From Bacillota bacterium (lineage in GTDB: Bacteria; Bacillota; Clostridia; Lachnospirales; Lachnospiraceae): DNA of 64,000 bases. Under the pieces are notes generated by a model, which searched no databases, was not told the DNA's origin, and worked only from the letters and a program-made list of their open reading frames with translations. Numbering within the stretch: position 1 is the stretch's first letter; every line of letters begins with the position of its first letter. Both the position numbers and the translations under genes were made by a program. Below are positions 53,144 to 62,393 of this stretch, in pieces. Where the stretch lies: NCBI GenBank assembly GCA_023458035.1, contig JAEXAX010000030.1, positions 1 to 64,000 of the forward strand, given 5' to 3'.

Positions 53144-54574
53144 TCAGACAGATATCTCTGCCCGGACCCCCAGCTCCGAACGATAGGCCTTAAGAATCGG
53201 TGCAATGACGTTTTGCAAAAACTGTTCGGTCTGACTGACAGCACAACCGATATAGGCCTCCGGCTGCATTAGCTGCCGCAGCTCCTCCAGACTCATCGGG
53301 AAATCCTCGCTGGCCGCAATCAGTTCCAGTAAATTGTTATCTTTTCCTTCCACCTTCACCTGCTTGGCCGCTTCCATTGACAACAAACGGATCTGTTCAT
53401 GCAACTCCTGCCGGTCGCCGCCGGCCTTCACTGCATCCATCATGATGTTTTCTGTAGCCATAAACGGGAGTTCGGAGCGCAGGCGCTTCTCGATGACCTT
53501 CGGATAGACCACCAGACCGTCAGCCACATTCAGCATCAGTTCGAGAATACCGTCGCAGGCCAGGAAGCCCTCGGCCATGGCCAGTCTCTTATTGGCCGAG
53601 TCATCTAAGGTTCTCTCAAACCACTGCTCGGCAGCGGTCTGGAGCGGATTGGCTGCCGCACTCATAACATAACGGGACAGAGCGGCGATCCGTTCGCTGC
53701 GCATCGGATTTCGTTTATATGCCATGGCCGATGAACCGATCTGGTTTTTCTCGAACGGTTCCTCGACCTCTTTCAAATGCTGTAACAGACGAATATCATT
53801 GGAAAATTTATGGGCGGAAGCAGCGATACCGGCCAGCACCTGATAGACTCTGGCATCCACCTTGCGGGAATAAGTCTGTCCCGACACCGGATAACAGCCA
53901 CTGAAGCCCATCTTGTCGGCGATCATCGGGTCAAGCTTGGCAATCAGCTCCTCATCACCGTTAAAGAGTTCCTTAAAGCTGGCCTGGGTGCCGGTGGTTC
54001 CCTTGGAACCGAGCAGCCGCAGGGTTGATAGCACATAATTAACATCCTCCAGATCCATCACCAACTCCTGCAGCCAAAGGGTCGCCCGCTTTCCGACGGT
54101 CACCGGTTGAGCCGCCTGAAAATGAGTGAAGCCAAGAGTCGGCAGAGCCTTGTACTGATCGGCAAAACCGGCCAAACGCTCGATCACATTAACCAGCTTG
54201 CGACGCACCAGAAGCAAGGCCTCTTTCATAATGATCAGATCCGTGTTGTCTCCGACATAACAGCTGGTGGCGCCCAAGTGAATGATACCCTTGGCTTTCG
54301 GACACTGTAATCCATAGGTATGGACATGAGCCATTACATCATGACGAACTTCTTTTTCGCGGGCGGCCGCCGCCTCATAATCAATGTCATAAATATGAGC
54401 CTTCAGCTCCTCGATCTGCTCCTCGCTGATCGGCAGCCCCAACTCGCGCTCGGTTTCCGCCAGAGCAACCCAGAGCTTACGCCAGGTTGAAAACTTCATC
54501 TCCGGCGAAAAAATATACTGCATTTCCTTGCTTGCGTAACGGCCGGAAAGTGGACTCTCATAACGATCTCTCAT
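53144..54574 (-). CDS. purB: Adenylosuccinate lyase
   Basis: PurB, 476 residues, releases fumarate from SAICAR and from adenylosuccinate, so it works both in the IMP path and in AMP formation. The family signature GSSAMAYKRNPMRSERI (about residues 285-301) holds the catalytic Ser loop; IHLGATSCYVGDN and TLGFTHFQAAQPVTVG contain the substrate His residues. The gene follows purF by 62 bases. Confidence 0.96.
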   Translation of the reverse strand: MRDRYESPLSGRYASKEMQYIFSPEMKFSTWRKLWVALAETERELGLPISEEQIEELKAHIYDIDYEAAAAREKEVRHDVMAHVHTYGLQCPKAKGIIHLGATSCYVGDNTDLIIMKEALLLVRRKLVNVIERLAGFADQYKALPTLGFTHFQAAQPVTVGKRATLWLQELVMDLEDVNYVLSTLRLLGSKGTTGTQASFKELFNGDEELIAKLDPMIADKMGFSGCYPVSGQTYSRKVDARVYQVLAGIAASAHKFSNDIRLLQHLKEVEEPFEKNQIGSSAMAYKRNPMRSERIAALSRYVMSAAANPLQTAAEQWFERTLDDSANKRLAMAEGFLACDGILELMLNVADGLVVYPKVIEKRLRSELPFMATENIMMDAVKAGGDRQELHEQIRLLSMEAAKQVKVEGKDNNLLELIAASEDFPMSLEELRQLMQPEAYIGCAVSQTEQFLQNVIAPILKAYRSELGVRAEISV

Positions 54575-54636
54575 CTTGTTTCTCCTTTGTGTAACTTGAT
54601 GTCAGCAGCCGGACCACAGCAGAAACGGCTGTCAGT

Positions 54637-56079
54637 CTAGGCTTCAAATTCTCCGCGGATATCCTCGGTCGGCGGTTCCATCGGATAACGGCCGGTAAAG
54701 CACCCGCGGCAGATACCCCGCCCCGCCGCCAGTCCATCCAGTCGTTCCGGTTTCAAATAAGCCAGACTGTCGGCATAAATCTCATCTCGAATCTGATCAA
54801 TGGTCTTGCGGTAGGCGATCAGCTGTTCCCTGGCCGGCACGTCGATACCAAAATAACAGGGATATAAAAACGGCGGCGATGCAATGCGCACATGCACTTC
54901 GACAGCACCGGCTTCCTTCAGCATATTGATGATACGGGCGCTGGTTGAACCGCGGACGATCGAATCATCTATCATAATGACCCGCTTGCCCTTAACCGCC
55001 TCAGCCAAGACATTTAGCTTCACTCGGATCGATGAGATGCGATTGCTCTGACTTGGCTGGATAAAAGTTCGACCGACGTAGGCATTCTTGACAAAAGCAG
55101 TTCCGTACGGTATGCCGCTGGCCAGTGAATAGCCCAGGGCGGCGGCATTTCCGGACTCCGGCACACCGACCACCAAATCAGCCTCGACCGGCGAGTCTTC
55201 GGCCAAAAATCGTCCAGCCGACACCCTGGACTGAAAGACCGAAAAGCCGTCGATGTTGGTATCCGGTCTGGCAAAATAAATGTATTCAAAAACACAACGA
55301 GCCTGCTTCTGCTTCGGCAGACAAAGGCTGGTATCAGACAAAAGCCGGCCGTCGGCGGTAACAGTCACCACCTCACCGGGCTCGACATCACGAATAAATT
55401 CTGCCCCCAAGGTATCCAGCGCACAGGATTCGGAGGTTATGATGAAGGTGTCATCCAGCCGTCCGATACAAAGCGGCTTAAAACCGTATGGATCCCTCAC
55501 ACCGATCAGCTTGCGCGGTGAAGCCACTACCAACGAATAGGCGCCCTTGACCCGCCCCATAGCCTGCACCACAGCCGCTTCAACACTGGGGCTGGTGATC
55601 CTAGCTTTGGCGATCTCGTAAGCGATCACCTCAGTATCAATGGTGGTCTGAAAGATCGATCCGTTGACCGACAGATCCCGTTTCAGCTCCGGCGCATTGA
55701 TTAGATTCCCGTTATGGGCCAGACTGAGCGTTCCCTTGATATAGTTTAAAACCAACGGCTGTGCATTCTCTCTGGTTGAACTACCGGCGGTTGAGTATCT
55801 GGTATGGCCGACCCCCAGATTCCCGAGCAGGCCTTCCAAACTGTTGTCGGTAAAAACCTCATTGACCAGCCCCATCCCCTTTTGCAGATGAACCTTGACC
55901 GATTTGGCCTGAGTATCCGTGACTGCAATACCGCAGCTTTCCTGACCGCGGTGCTGTAGGGCAAACAAACCATAATAAATAAGAGAGGCCACATTCTGAC
56001 CGCTGATGTCATAGGCGCCGAAGACACCGCATTCTTCCTTGATATGATCGTCATGTTCGCTAAGTGTTAGATATTCCAT
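54637..56079 (-). CDS. purF: Amidophosphoribosyltransferase, Fe-S type
   Basis: PurF, 480 residues from the ATG at 56079 (AAAGGAG site); the longer frame adds 22 residues. It makes phosphoribosylamine, the committed step of purine synthesis. The N-terminal ECGVFGAYD places the glutaminase Cys at residue 17, behind a propeptide that must be cut off. The PRPP loop is VIMIDDSIVRGSTSARI. Cysteines at KQARCVF, LYPCYFG and GICRGCF match the four ligands of the 4Fe-4S cluster in the B. subtilis enzyme, implying oxygen sensitivity. It follows the purC terminator and leads into purB. Confidence 0.95.
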   Translation of the reverse strand: MEYLTLSEHDDHIKEECGVFGAYDISGQNVASLIYYGLFALQHRGQESCGIAVTDTQAKSVKVHLQKGMGLVNEVFTDNSLEGLLGNLGVGHTRYSTAGSSTRENAQPLVLNYIKGTLSLAHNGNLINAPELKRDLSVNGSIFQTTIDTEVIAYEIAKARITSPSVEAAVVQAMGRVKGAYSLVVASPRKLIGVRDPYGFKPLCIGRLDDTFIITSESCALDTLGAEFIRDVEPGEVVTVTADGRLLSDTSLCLPKQKQARCVFEYIYFARPDTNIDGFSVFQSRVSAGRFLAEDSPVEADLVVGVPESGNAAALGYSLASGIPYGTAFVKNAYVGRTFIQPSQSNRISSIRVKLNVLAEAVKGKRVIMIDDSIVRGSTSARIINMLKEAGAVEVHVRIASPPFLYPCYFGIDVPAREQLIAYRKTIDQIRDEIYADSLAYLKPERLDGLAAGRGICRGCFTGRYPMEPPTEDIRGEFEA

Positions 56080-56146
56080 ATTTCTCCTTTGATCACCCCG
56101 CTGATCCGCCCGGTTCGTCGAAACAGCAGACAGGCAGCCTTTCATG

Positions 56147-56184
56147 AAAAAACAGATAGGTAGCCCTTCTTAAAAAGGCTACCT
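56147..56184 (-). terminator. Terminator between purC and purF
   Basis: Minus-strand 8-bp stem (56177-56184 with 56158-56165), 11-base loop rich in T and A, then a tail with six T (56147-56152). It separates purC from purF, so purF may use a promoter close by or depend on read-through. Confidence 0.78.
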
Positions 56185-56206
56185 GACCTGACCGGCATCC
56201 TCCCGT

Positions 56207-56914
56207 TTAGTACAGTCCCAAACGTTTGGATACTTCTTCATATGCTTCTTCCACACCGCCCATATCTCTTCGGAAACGGTCCTTGTCTAACTTCTCATTT
56301 GTTCTTTTGTCCCACAGACGGCAGGTGTCCGGCGAAATCTCATCCGCCAGTACGATCTGACTGTGAAAACGTCCGAACTCCAGCTTAAAATCAATCAGCG
56401 CGATTCCCAGATGCGCAAAATACTCGATCAAAATTTCATTGATCTTTCTGGCATAACCGGAGATAGTTTCCAGTTCTTCCTTGGTTGCCAGACCGAGAGC
56501 CAGGGCATAATCATCATTGATGAACGGATCGCCCAGCTCATCATTTTTATAGCTGTATTCCAGGATCGGGCATAGCAGTGCCGTTCCTTCTTTCACGCCC
56601 ATGCGTTTAGAAAAACTGCCTGCCGCCACGTTGCGGATGATTACTTCCAGCGGAACGATCTCCACCTTCTTCACAGCGGTTTCTCGTTCACTTAATTCTT
56701 TTACCAAATGGGTCGGAATGCCGGCCTTTTCCAGTATTTTAAAGATATGATTGCTCATCCGGTTATTGATCACGCCCTTCCCCTCTATGGTTCCGCGTTT
56801 TACACCGTTAAACGCCGTCGCGTCATCCTTGTAATCCACAATCAGGATCTCCGGATCATCTGTTAAAAACACTTTTTTTGCCTTGCCTTCATACAACAGT
56901 TCGAGCTTCTTCAT
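56207..56914 (-). CDS. purC: Phosphoribosylaminoimidazole-succinocarboxamide synthase
   Basis: PurC, about 235 residues from the ATG at 56914 (GGTGG site; the frame runs nine codons further up). It joins CAIR and aspartate with ATP. Characteristic segments are [43 protein letters not shown] and the C-terminal [12 protein letters not shown]. It lies 60 bases after prfB, so it may be read from the prfB promoter. Confidence 0.95.
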   Translation of the reverse strand: MKKLELLYEGKAKKVFLTDDPEILIVDYKDDATAFNGVKRGTIEGKGVINNRMSNHIFKILEKAGIPTHLVKELSERETAVKKVEIVPLEVIIRNVAAGSFSKRMGVKEGTALLCPILEYSYKNDELGDPFINDDYALALGLATKEELETISGYARKINEILIEYFAHLGIALIDFKLEFGRFHSQIVLADEISPDTCRLWDKRTNEKLDKDRFRRDMGGVEEAYEEVSKRLGLY

Positions 56915-56974
56915 TCGTCCACCATTCTTTCTTTCGTGCATCCGTCCGGATTGATTGATAGTTATGATTGATTA

Positions 56975-58115
56975 TTAAGCTTCTGCTTCTATTCTATTAC
57001 CGGCTGTCTGGCCAAGGGCCCGCCAGCTTAAATAGGCATACATAAATGCGTCGATCTTACCATCCAAGACCGCTGTTGTGTTGCTGGTTTCCTCCGCCGT
57101 GCGCAGATCCTTAACCATACTATAGGGTTGCAGCACATAGGAACGTATTTGATTTCCCCAACCGATCTCCGTTACGTCGCCGCGGATATCGGATAGTTTT
57201 TTGGCATTTTCCTCCTGTTTCAGCAGATACAGCTTCGCCTTTAACATCTGCATCGCCTTATCTTTATTGCTGTGCTGAGAACGTTCGTTTTGACACTGTA
57301 CCACGATGCCGGTCGGCAGGTGAGTAATACGGATGGCCGATGAGGTCTTATTGATATGCTGACCACCGGCGCCGCTGGAACGATAGGTATCGATCCGCAG
57401 GTCATCATCCCTGATCTCAATATCGACATCTTCTTCGATATCCGGCATCACATCACAAGATGAGAAGGATGTCTGTCGCTTTCCGGCCGCATTAAACGGT
57501 GAAATCCGCACCAGACGGTGCACACCCTTTTCACTTTGCAGATAACCGAAAGCATTCTCTCCGTTTACCTGGAAGGTCACCGACTTAACACCGGCTTCTT
57601 CGCCGTCCAGATAATCCAGCACCTCGACACTGAAGCCGTGGGCGGCTGCCCAACGAGTATACATCCGGTACAGCATTCCGGTCCAGTCACATGCTTCGGT
57701 ACCGCCGGCGCCGGCATGTAGGGTGACGATGGCGTTATGATCATCAAATTCTCCGGATAACAAGGTTTTCATCTTAATTCCGGCAAAACGACTCTCATAC
57801 TGTGCCGTGATCTCGGCCAGTTCATCTACCAGGCTAAGATCCTGCTCCTCTTCTCCCATCTCGATCAACGTCTCAATCTCATCCAACATCTCCTGCAGAG
57901 CAGCAATGGTCTCGACATCATCCTTTAAACTTTTCAACTCCCGCATCGCATGCTGGCTTTTTTCCGGTACATCCCAAAAATCCGGCTCCTCCATTCGACG
58001 CTCTAATTCCTGAATCTTCTGTTCCTTGACAGCTAAGTCAAAGTGAATCCCTCAGATCTAATAATGGTTTTTTGTAGCTTGACAGTTTCATGCGATATGC
58101 ATCAAACTCTACCAT
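56975..58115 (-). CDS. prfB: Peptide chain release factor 2, with programmed +1 frameshift
   Basis: RF2 releases proteins at UGA and UAA. The gene begins at ATG 58115 after a GGGGTGA site. After 25 codons it reaches CTT TGA C (58043-58037), preceded by the SD-like GAGGGA; slipping by one base at 58040 gives Leu-Asp and continues in the frame that ends at 56975, total about 379 residues. The GGQ motif is SGAGGQHINKTSSAIRITH and the RF2 stop-recognition loop begins SPFNAAGKR. The in-frame UGA allows RF2 to control its own level. Confidence 0.96.
58037..58043 (-). other. RF2 +1 frameshift site
   Basis: The heptamer CTTTGAC, reading on the minus strand: CTT (58043-58041), the skipped T at 58040, then GAC (58039-58037). 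The upstream GAGGGA lies three bases before the CTT codon, like the stimulating Shine-Dalgarno element of other prfB genes. Confidence 0.95.
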
Positions 58116-58165
58116 TTATCATCACCCCTTTACATATGTGCTATGATTTTCAATACAACACCGCT

Positions 58166-58194
58166 ATACTACCATATTTCAAGCGATATCACAA
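58166..58194 (-). promoter_or_regulatory. Probable promoter of prfB
   Basis: Minus-strand TTGTGA (58189-58194), 17-base spacer, TAGTAT (58166-58171), 50 bases before the start codon. Moderate match. Confidence 0.65.
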
Positions 58195-58274
58195 GTAAAC
58201 CGCGCAAATCTTTTACTATATACAAATAAAAATATAATTGTATTTAATCAGTTTTTTTCAATTGGCTGTTTGAT

Positions 58275-58311
58275 CAAAAAAGACCGGAAAGCGCTTTATC
58301 CTTCCGGTCTT
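58275..58311 (-). terminator. Terminator of the pyr operon
   Basis: Minus-strand 10-bp perfect stem (58302-58311 with 58280-58289), 12-base loop, followed by a T-run of five to six. It lies 26 bases past the pyrD stop. Confidence 0.9.
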
Positions 58312-58337
58312 ACAACTATTTTGTTTTTATTCACGCC

Positions 58338-59246
58338 TTACCGTACACAATGGATCAGTTCATTGATATCACTCACTCCATGCCGCTCCATAAAGCTACG
58401 CATTCCCTGAATGACCTCCAGCGCGGCACAGGGATTATGGAAGCTCGCGGTACCGACAGCCACCATAGTAGCGCCGGCCATCATCAGCTCCAACGCATCC
58501 TCGGCCGTCATTACGCCGCCCATACCGATGATCGGCAGGGACACCGCTTCTGCCACTTGATGGATCATACGCACAGCGATCGGCTTGATGGCCGGACCGG
58601 ATAAGCCTCCGGTCCGATTGGCCAGGGCATAATCCCTCCGCTCGATATCAATCTTCATACCGGTAACAGTATTGATCAATGATACTGCATCGGCTCCGCC
58701 GGCTTCGGCCGCCCGGGCCATCTCGGTGATATCAGTCACATTCGGACTGAGCTTCATGATCACCGGCTGTTTGGCATATTTTTTCATTTCCCGGGTAATG
58801 CTTTCGATACAGTCCGCATTCTGGCCGAAGGCTATACCGCCCTCCTTGACATTCGGACAGGAGATGTTGATTTCCAGCATATCGACCGGCTCATCGGACA
58901 GTCGCTCGACCACCGCTATATAATCTTCCGTACTCTTACCGCAGACATTGACGATCACCCGTGCTCCGGCCGCTTTTAAAAACGGCAGGTCGCGCTTACA
59001 AAACACCTCAACACCGGGATTTTGCAGTCCTATGGCATTTAACATACCTCCATAGGTTTCAGCGATACGCGGTGTCGGATTGCCCTTCCACGGAATAGCC
59101 GAAACCCCCTTTGTCGTCACTGCCCCGAGAGCAGCCAGGTTGACAAAGTCGGCATACTCCATGCCGGAACCGAAGGTTCCGGACGCCGTTGTAATCGGGT
59201 TATCAAATGTCAGTCCGCAAAGAGAAACCTTGATATTGGTCCCCAT
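58338..59246 (-). CDS. pyrD: Dihydroorotate dehydrogenase, class 1B catalytic subunit
   Basis: PyrD, 302 residues, FMN enzyme of pyrimidine synthesis that oxidises dihydroorotate. Catalytic Cys is in INISCPNVKEGG; LCGLTFDNPITTASGTFG and IGMGGVMTAEDALELMMAGA are the FMN and phosphate segments. The pairing with pyrK shows it is the NAD-dependent class 1B enzyme. It overlaps the pyrK stop by one base and is the last gene of the operon. Confidence 0.96.
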   Translation of the reverse strand: MGTNIKVSLCGLTFDNPITTASGTFGSGMEYADFVNLAALGAVTTKGVSAIPWKGNPTPRIAETYGGMLNAIGLQNPGVEVFCKRDLPFLKAAGARVIVNVCGKSTEDYIAVVERLSDEPVDMLEINISCPNVKEGGIAFGQNADCIESITREMKKYAKQPVIMKLSPNVTDITEMARAAEAGGADAVSLINTVTGMKIDIERRDYALANRTGGLSGPAIKPIAVRMIHQVAEAVSLPIIGMGGVMTAEDALELMMAGATMVAVGTASFHNPCAALEVIQGMRSFMERHGVSDINELIHCVR

Positions 59247-60022
59247 TATAAAACCACCTCTGAAACGTGGAATACCGGTCCCTCAACACAGACACGGGCA
59301 TTGTCGACATTGGTATGCCCATCTGTTTCTGCGGTTTCACAAACACAGGCCAGGCAGGCACCAATACCGCAGGCCATCCGCTCTTCCAGCGAGAAGTAAC
59401 CGTCCAGTTCCTCTTCCTCTATATATTTTTTCAAAGCCTTCAGCATCGGCTTCGGGCCGCAGGCAAAGAGCATATCCCCCGGAATATTTTCCTCACGGAT
59501 GGCATCCAGCACATTCCCCTTCACTCCCTGGCTGCCGTCCTCGGTCGCGATATACACCTGCCCATATTGTCTAAACTCATCTGCCAAAAACACTTCATCA
59601 CGATATCCCAGGACGATCAACGACGGCTGCTCCAGCCGCTTGGCCACCTCCAGCAGGGGCGGTACACCGACACCGCCGCCGATCAATAAGGCCACCTTAT
59701 CGTTGGCCTTTTCCATCGGAAAGCCATTGCCGAGCGGTCCGATCAAGCGAATCTGATCTCCGGCCTGCAAGGCGGCAAACTCCGTTGTCCCCTTGCCTAC
59801 AACCCGATACACCAAACGGATACGGCCGCCGTTTTCATCAATTTCACAGATGCTGATCGGCCGCGGCAGCAAACCGCTGCCATCTCGCAGGTACAGATTT
59901 ACAAATTGTCCCGGTTTTGCCTCGGCAGCTATCTTCTCGCATTTGATCCACATACTGTAGACATCGGACGATAGCTGCTCCTGACTCTGTATGTCGCCTT
60001 GATCCATAGTTTTTTCTGACAT
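59246..60022 (-). CDS. pyrK: Dihydroorotate dehydrogenase, electron transfer subunit
   Basis: PyrK, 258 residues, carries FAD and a 2Fe-2S cluster and passes electrons from PyrD to NAD+. The flavin-binding RPISICEIDENGGRIRLVYRVVG, the NAD-binding LLIGGGVGVPPLLEVA and the cluster cysteines CGIGACLACVC with the later VCVEGPVF are intact. Seventy bases after pyrF; the stop overlaps the pyrD start by one base. Confidence 0.96.
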   Translation of the reverse strand: MSEKTMDQGDIQSQEQLSSDVYSMWIKCEKIAAEAKPGQFVNLYLRDGSGLLPRPISICEIDENGGRIRLVYRVVGKGTTEFAALQAGDQIRLIGPLGNGFPMEKANDKVALLIGGGVGVPPLLEVAKRLEQPSLIVLGYRDEVFLADEFRQYGQVYIATEDGSQGVKGNVLDAIREENIPGDMLFACGPKPMLKALKKYIEEEELDGYFSLEERMACGIGACLACVCETAETDGHTNVDNARVCVEGPVFHVSEVVL

Positions 60023-60092
60023 TTTCGTTTTTTTACCTTTCTTTTCTTGAAAAATCTCCCGGACGGTACCGGTGCCTTAGTGGTTCCGCCTC

Positions 60093-61013
60093 TTAAAAGA
60101 TCGAGGCAATATCTTCTCGCATGGCGATCACTGCCGCCCTGGCCGCTTCCGCAAAGTGTTCGGCTCCGTACTCACGGTAACCCGGCTGCTGATAGGCTGC
60201 AATGATGCCGCGTGAGGAATTTACGATCGCTCCCAGACCATCCGCATTGAAAAAGGGCTTCAGATCCTTGGCCGCTCCGCCCTGAGCGCCGTAGCCCGGT
60301 ACCAGGATATAGGCCTGCGGCATCTGTGCTCGCAGAGCTGCTCCCATTTCCGGATAAGTAGCGCCGACGACGGCGCCGATGCTGCTGTAACCATCCTCGA
60401 TCATATCCGCTCCCCAGGCGTTGACCATATCGGCTACCAGCTCGTATAAGGGCCGGCCGTTTATCAACTGATCCTGAAATTCGCCGCTCGACGGATTAGA
60501 AGTCTTTACCAGTACAAACAAACCCTTATCTTCTTCCCTGCAAACATCGACAAAGGGTACCACGCTGTCCGAACCCATATAGGGGTTAACGGTACAAAAA
60601 TCCACCTCCAGCGAAGTTGACAGCTTTTGATCACCGACCTGTACCTTCCCGAGATGACCCATGGCATAACTTTTTGAGGTCGATCCGATGTCGCCGCGCT
60701 TGATATCGCCGATCACCACCAAGCCCTTTTTCTTACAGTAGGACACTGTCTTGGCATACGCCGCCAGCCCCGGCAGGCCATATTGCTCATACATGGCAAT
60801 CTGAGGCTTGACGGCCGGAATCAGCTCATAAACAGCATCAACGATGCTCCTATTATATTCCCAAATGGCAGCTCCCATGGCTTCCAGATTATAACCATAT
60901 TCGTCATAAGCCTTCTGCAGCAGCTGCGGCGGAATCAGCGCCGGAGCCGGGTCAAGACCGACCACGATCGGCGCTCCGGTTGTACGAATCTTTTGAATCA
61001 GGGTACGAATCAT
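60093..61013 (-). CDS. pyrF: Orotidine 5'-phosphate decarboxylase, type 2
   Basis: PyrF, 306 residues, makes UMP from OMP. The length and sequence fit the longer type 2 group, not the 240-residue type of E. coli. The catalytic Lys-Asp array is IGDIKRGDIGST; the N-terminal VVGLDPAPALIP and C-terminal ILVPGYGAQGG complete the barrel. Its start overlaps the pyrC stop by 4 bases. Confidence 0.95.
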   Translation of the reverse strand: MIRTLIQKIRTTGAPIVVGLDPAPALIPPQLLQKAYDEYGYNLEAMGAAIWEYNRSIVDAVYELIPAVKPQIAMYEQYGLPGLAAYAKTVSYCKKKGLVVIGDIKRGDIGSTSKSYAMGHLGKVQVGDQKLSTSLEVDFCTVNPYMGSDSVVPFVDVCREEDKGLFVLVKTSNPSSGEFQDQLINGRPLYELVADMVNAWGADMIEDGYSSIGAVVGATYPEMGAALRAQMPQAYILVPGYGAQGGAAKDLKPFFNADGLGAIVNSSRGIIAAYQQPGYREYGAEHFAEAARAAVIAMREDIASIF

Positions 61014-62296
61014 ACTTTGTCCTCCTTCCGGTAAACTGTCTTACCGGCCAAAATGGTGCGAATTACCGCCCCATGTACTGTCATACCGTCAAACGGCGTA
61101 TTTCTCCCTTTAGAATAAAAAGTCTGCGCGTCAACTGTCTCGATGCGCCGCGGATCAAAGATCACGATATCCGCCGTCGCTTTGGTCTGCAAACTTCCCT
61201 TACCGTTTTTCAGTATCCGCGCCGGAGCCGCGCTCATACGCTCGGCCATCTGCAACGGACTTAACAGTCCCGGCTTCACCAGATAGGTATAAGTCAATGC
61301 CGCCGCTGTTTCCAGACCGACGATACCAAACGGAGCCTCTCGAAAGGAACGGCATTTTTCCTCCGGACTGTGCGGCGCATGGTCGGTAGCAATGCAATCC
61401 ATAATGCCGGATGACAATCCCTGCCGTAAGGCCTCCGCATCCGCCTGCGTGCGCAGCGGCGGATTCATCTTATAATTTCCGTCATCTGCGGGAATATCAT
61501 CCGTCGTCAGGATAAAATGATGCGGACAAACCTCGGCTGTTACCGGCAGACCGGCTTCCTTGGCCTGTTTGACCAGCTCCACACTGCCGGCGGTCGAGCA
61601 ATGACAAAGATGTAATCTGGCACCTGTTTTAGCAGCCAGTCCGATATCCCGGGCGACGATCACATCCTCCGCTTCATTGGTGATACTCGGCAAGCCCAGC
61701 TCGGTCGCTTTGCTATCCGCATTCATCACGCCGCCGCGCACCAGCCCGATGTCTTCACAATGCGCCAGCACTGCCAGATCAAGCCCGGCTGCCAGCTCCA
61801 TTGCCTTTTCATACAGGTCTGCGTCCATTACCGATTTTCCATCCTCGCTGATGGCCACACAACCGGCCTTCGCCATCTCTTCGATGGCGGATAACTGCTG
61901 TCCGACCTGCCCGACGGTAATGGCGCCGCACTGGCAGACATTGGTCAGGCCGATGCGGGCAGCCTCCTCCTGCACATACCGAACCACCTCGGCACTGTCA
62001 GCCACCGGTTTTGTATTCGGCATGGCCACTACCGTGGTATAACCGCCGGCTGCGGCTGCCCGACTGCCGCTGGTGATATCCTCCTTATAAGTAAACCCCG
62101 GATCACGCAGATGCACATGCATATCAATAAAACCCGGCATAACCCAGCAGCCGGCCGCTTCGATCACCTCATCGTCCGGCCGGATCGCCGCCTTACCAAC
62201 CTGTTCGATATAACCGTCAACCACACGAATATCTGTTACACGATCCAGCTTCTGCTGCGGATCCAACACACGACCGCCGCGAATGACCAATCCCAT
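61010..62296 (-). CDS. pyrC: Dihydroorotase
   Basis: PyrC, 428 residues, class I dihydroorotase that closes the pyrimidine ring from carbamoyl aspartate. The zinc site is DMHVHLRDPGFTYKED; further ligands lie in LAHCED, LHLCHCSTAGS, CPHHF and ATDHAPHS. Opens the pyrC-pyrF-pyrK-pyrD operon behind an AAGGAG site. Early-step genes (carbamoyl phosphate synthase, pyrB) are not in this window. Confidence 0.96.
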   Translation of the reverse strand: MGLVIRGGRVLDPQQKLDRVTDIRVVDGYIEQVGKAAIRPDDEVIEAAGCWVMPGFIDMHVHLRDPGFTYKEDITSGSRAAAAGGYTTVVAMPNTKPVADSAEVVRYVQEEAARIGLTNVCQCGAITVGQVGQQLSAIEEMAKAGCVAISEDGKSVMDADLYEKAMELAAGLDLAVLAHCEDIGLVRGGVMNADSKATELGLPSITNEAEDVIVARDIGLAAKTGARLHLCHCSTAGSVELVKQAKEAGLPVTAEVCPHHFILTTDDIPADDGNYKMNPPLRTQADAEALRQGLSSGIMDCIATDHAPHSPEEKCRSFREAPFGIVGLETAAALTYTYLVKPGLLSPLQMAERMSAAPARILKNGKGSLQTKATADIVIFDPRRIETVDAQTFYSKGRNTPFDGMTVHGAVIRTILAGKTVYRKEDKV

Positions 62297-62316
62297 ATAA
62301 CTCTCCTTCTTAAAGG

Positions 62317-62342
62317 GGGCTGCCGCTGTTACCGTGCAGCCC
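62317..62342 (-). other. Hairpin in the pyr leader
   Basis: A GGGCTGC/GCAGCCC stem with 12-base loop lies in the leader, about 10 bases before the pyrC ribosome-binding site. It has no strong U-run and I find no PyrR-binding consensus. A role in pyrimidine control is possible but unproven. Confidence 0.4.
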
Positions 62343-62364
62343 GGGGTAAGCTTTTATCTTTTTT

Positions 62365-62393
62365 ATTCTAGCATAGCCGCCATATCCTATCAA
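62365..62393 (-). promoter_or_regulatory. Promoter of the pyr operon
   Basis: Minus-strand TTGATA (62388-62393), 17-base spacer, TAGAAT (62365-62370). The -35 box overlaps the stop codon of the histidine kinase gene. Confidence 0.78.
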
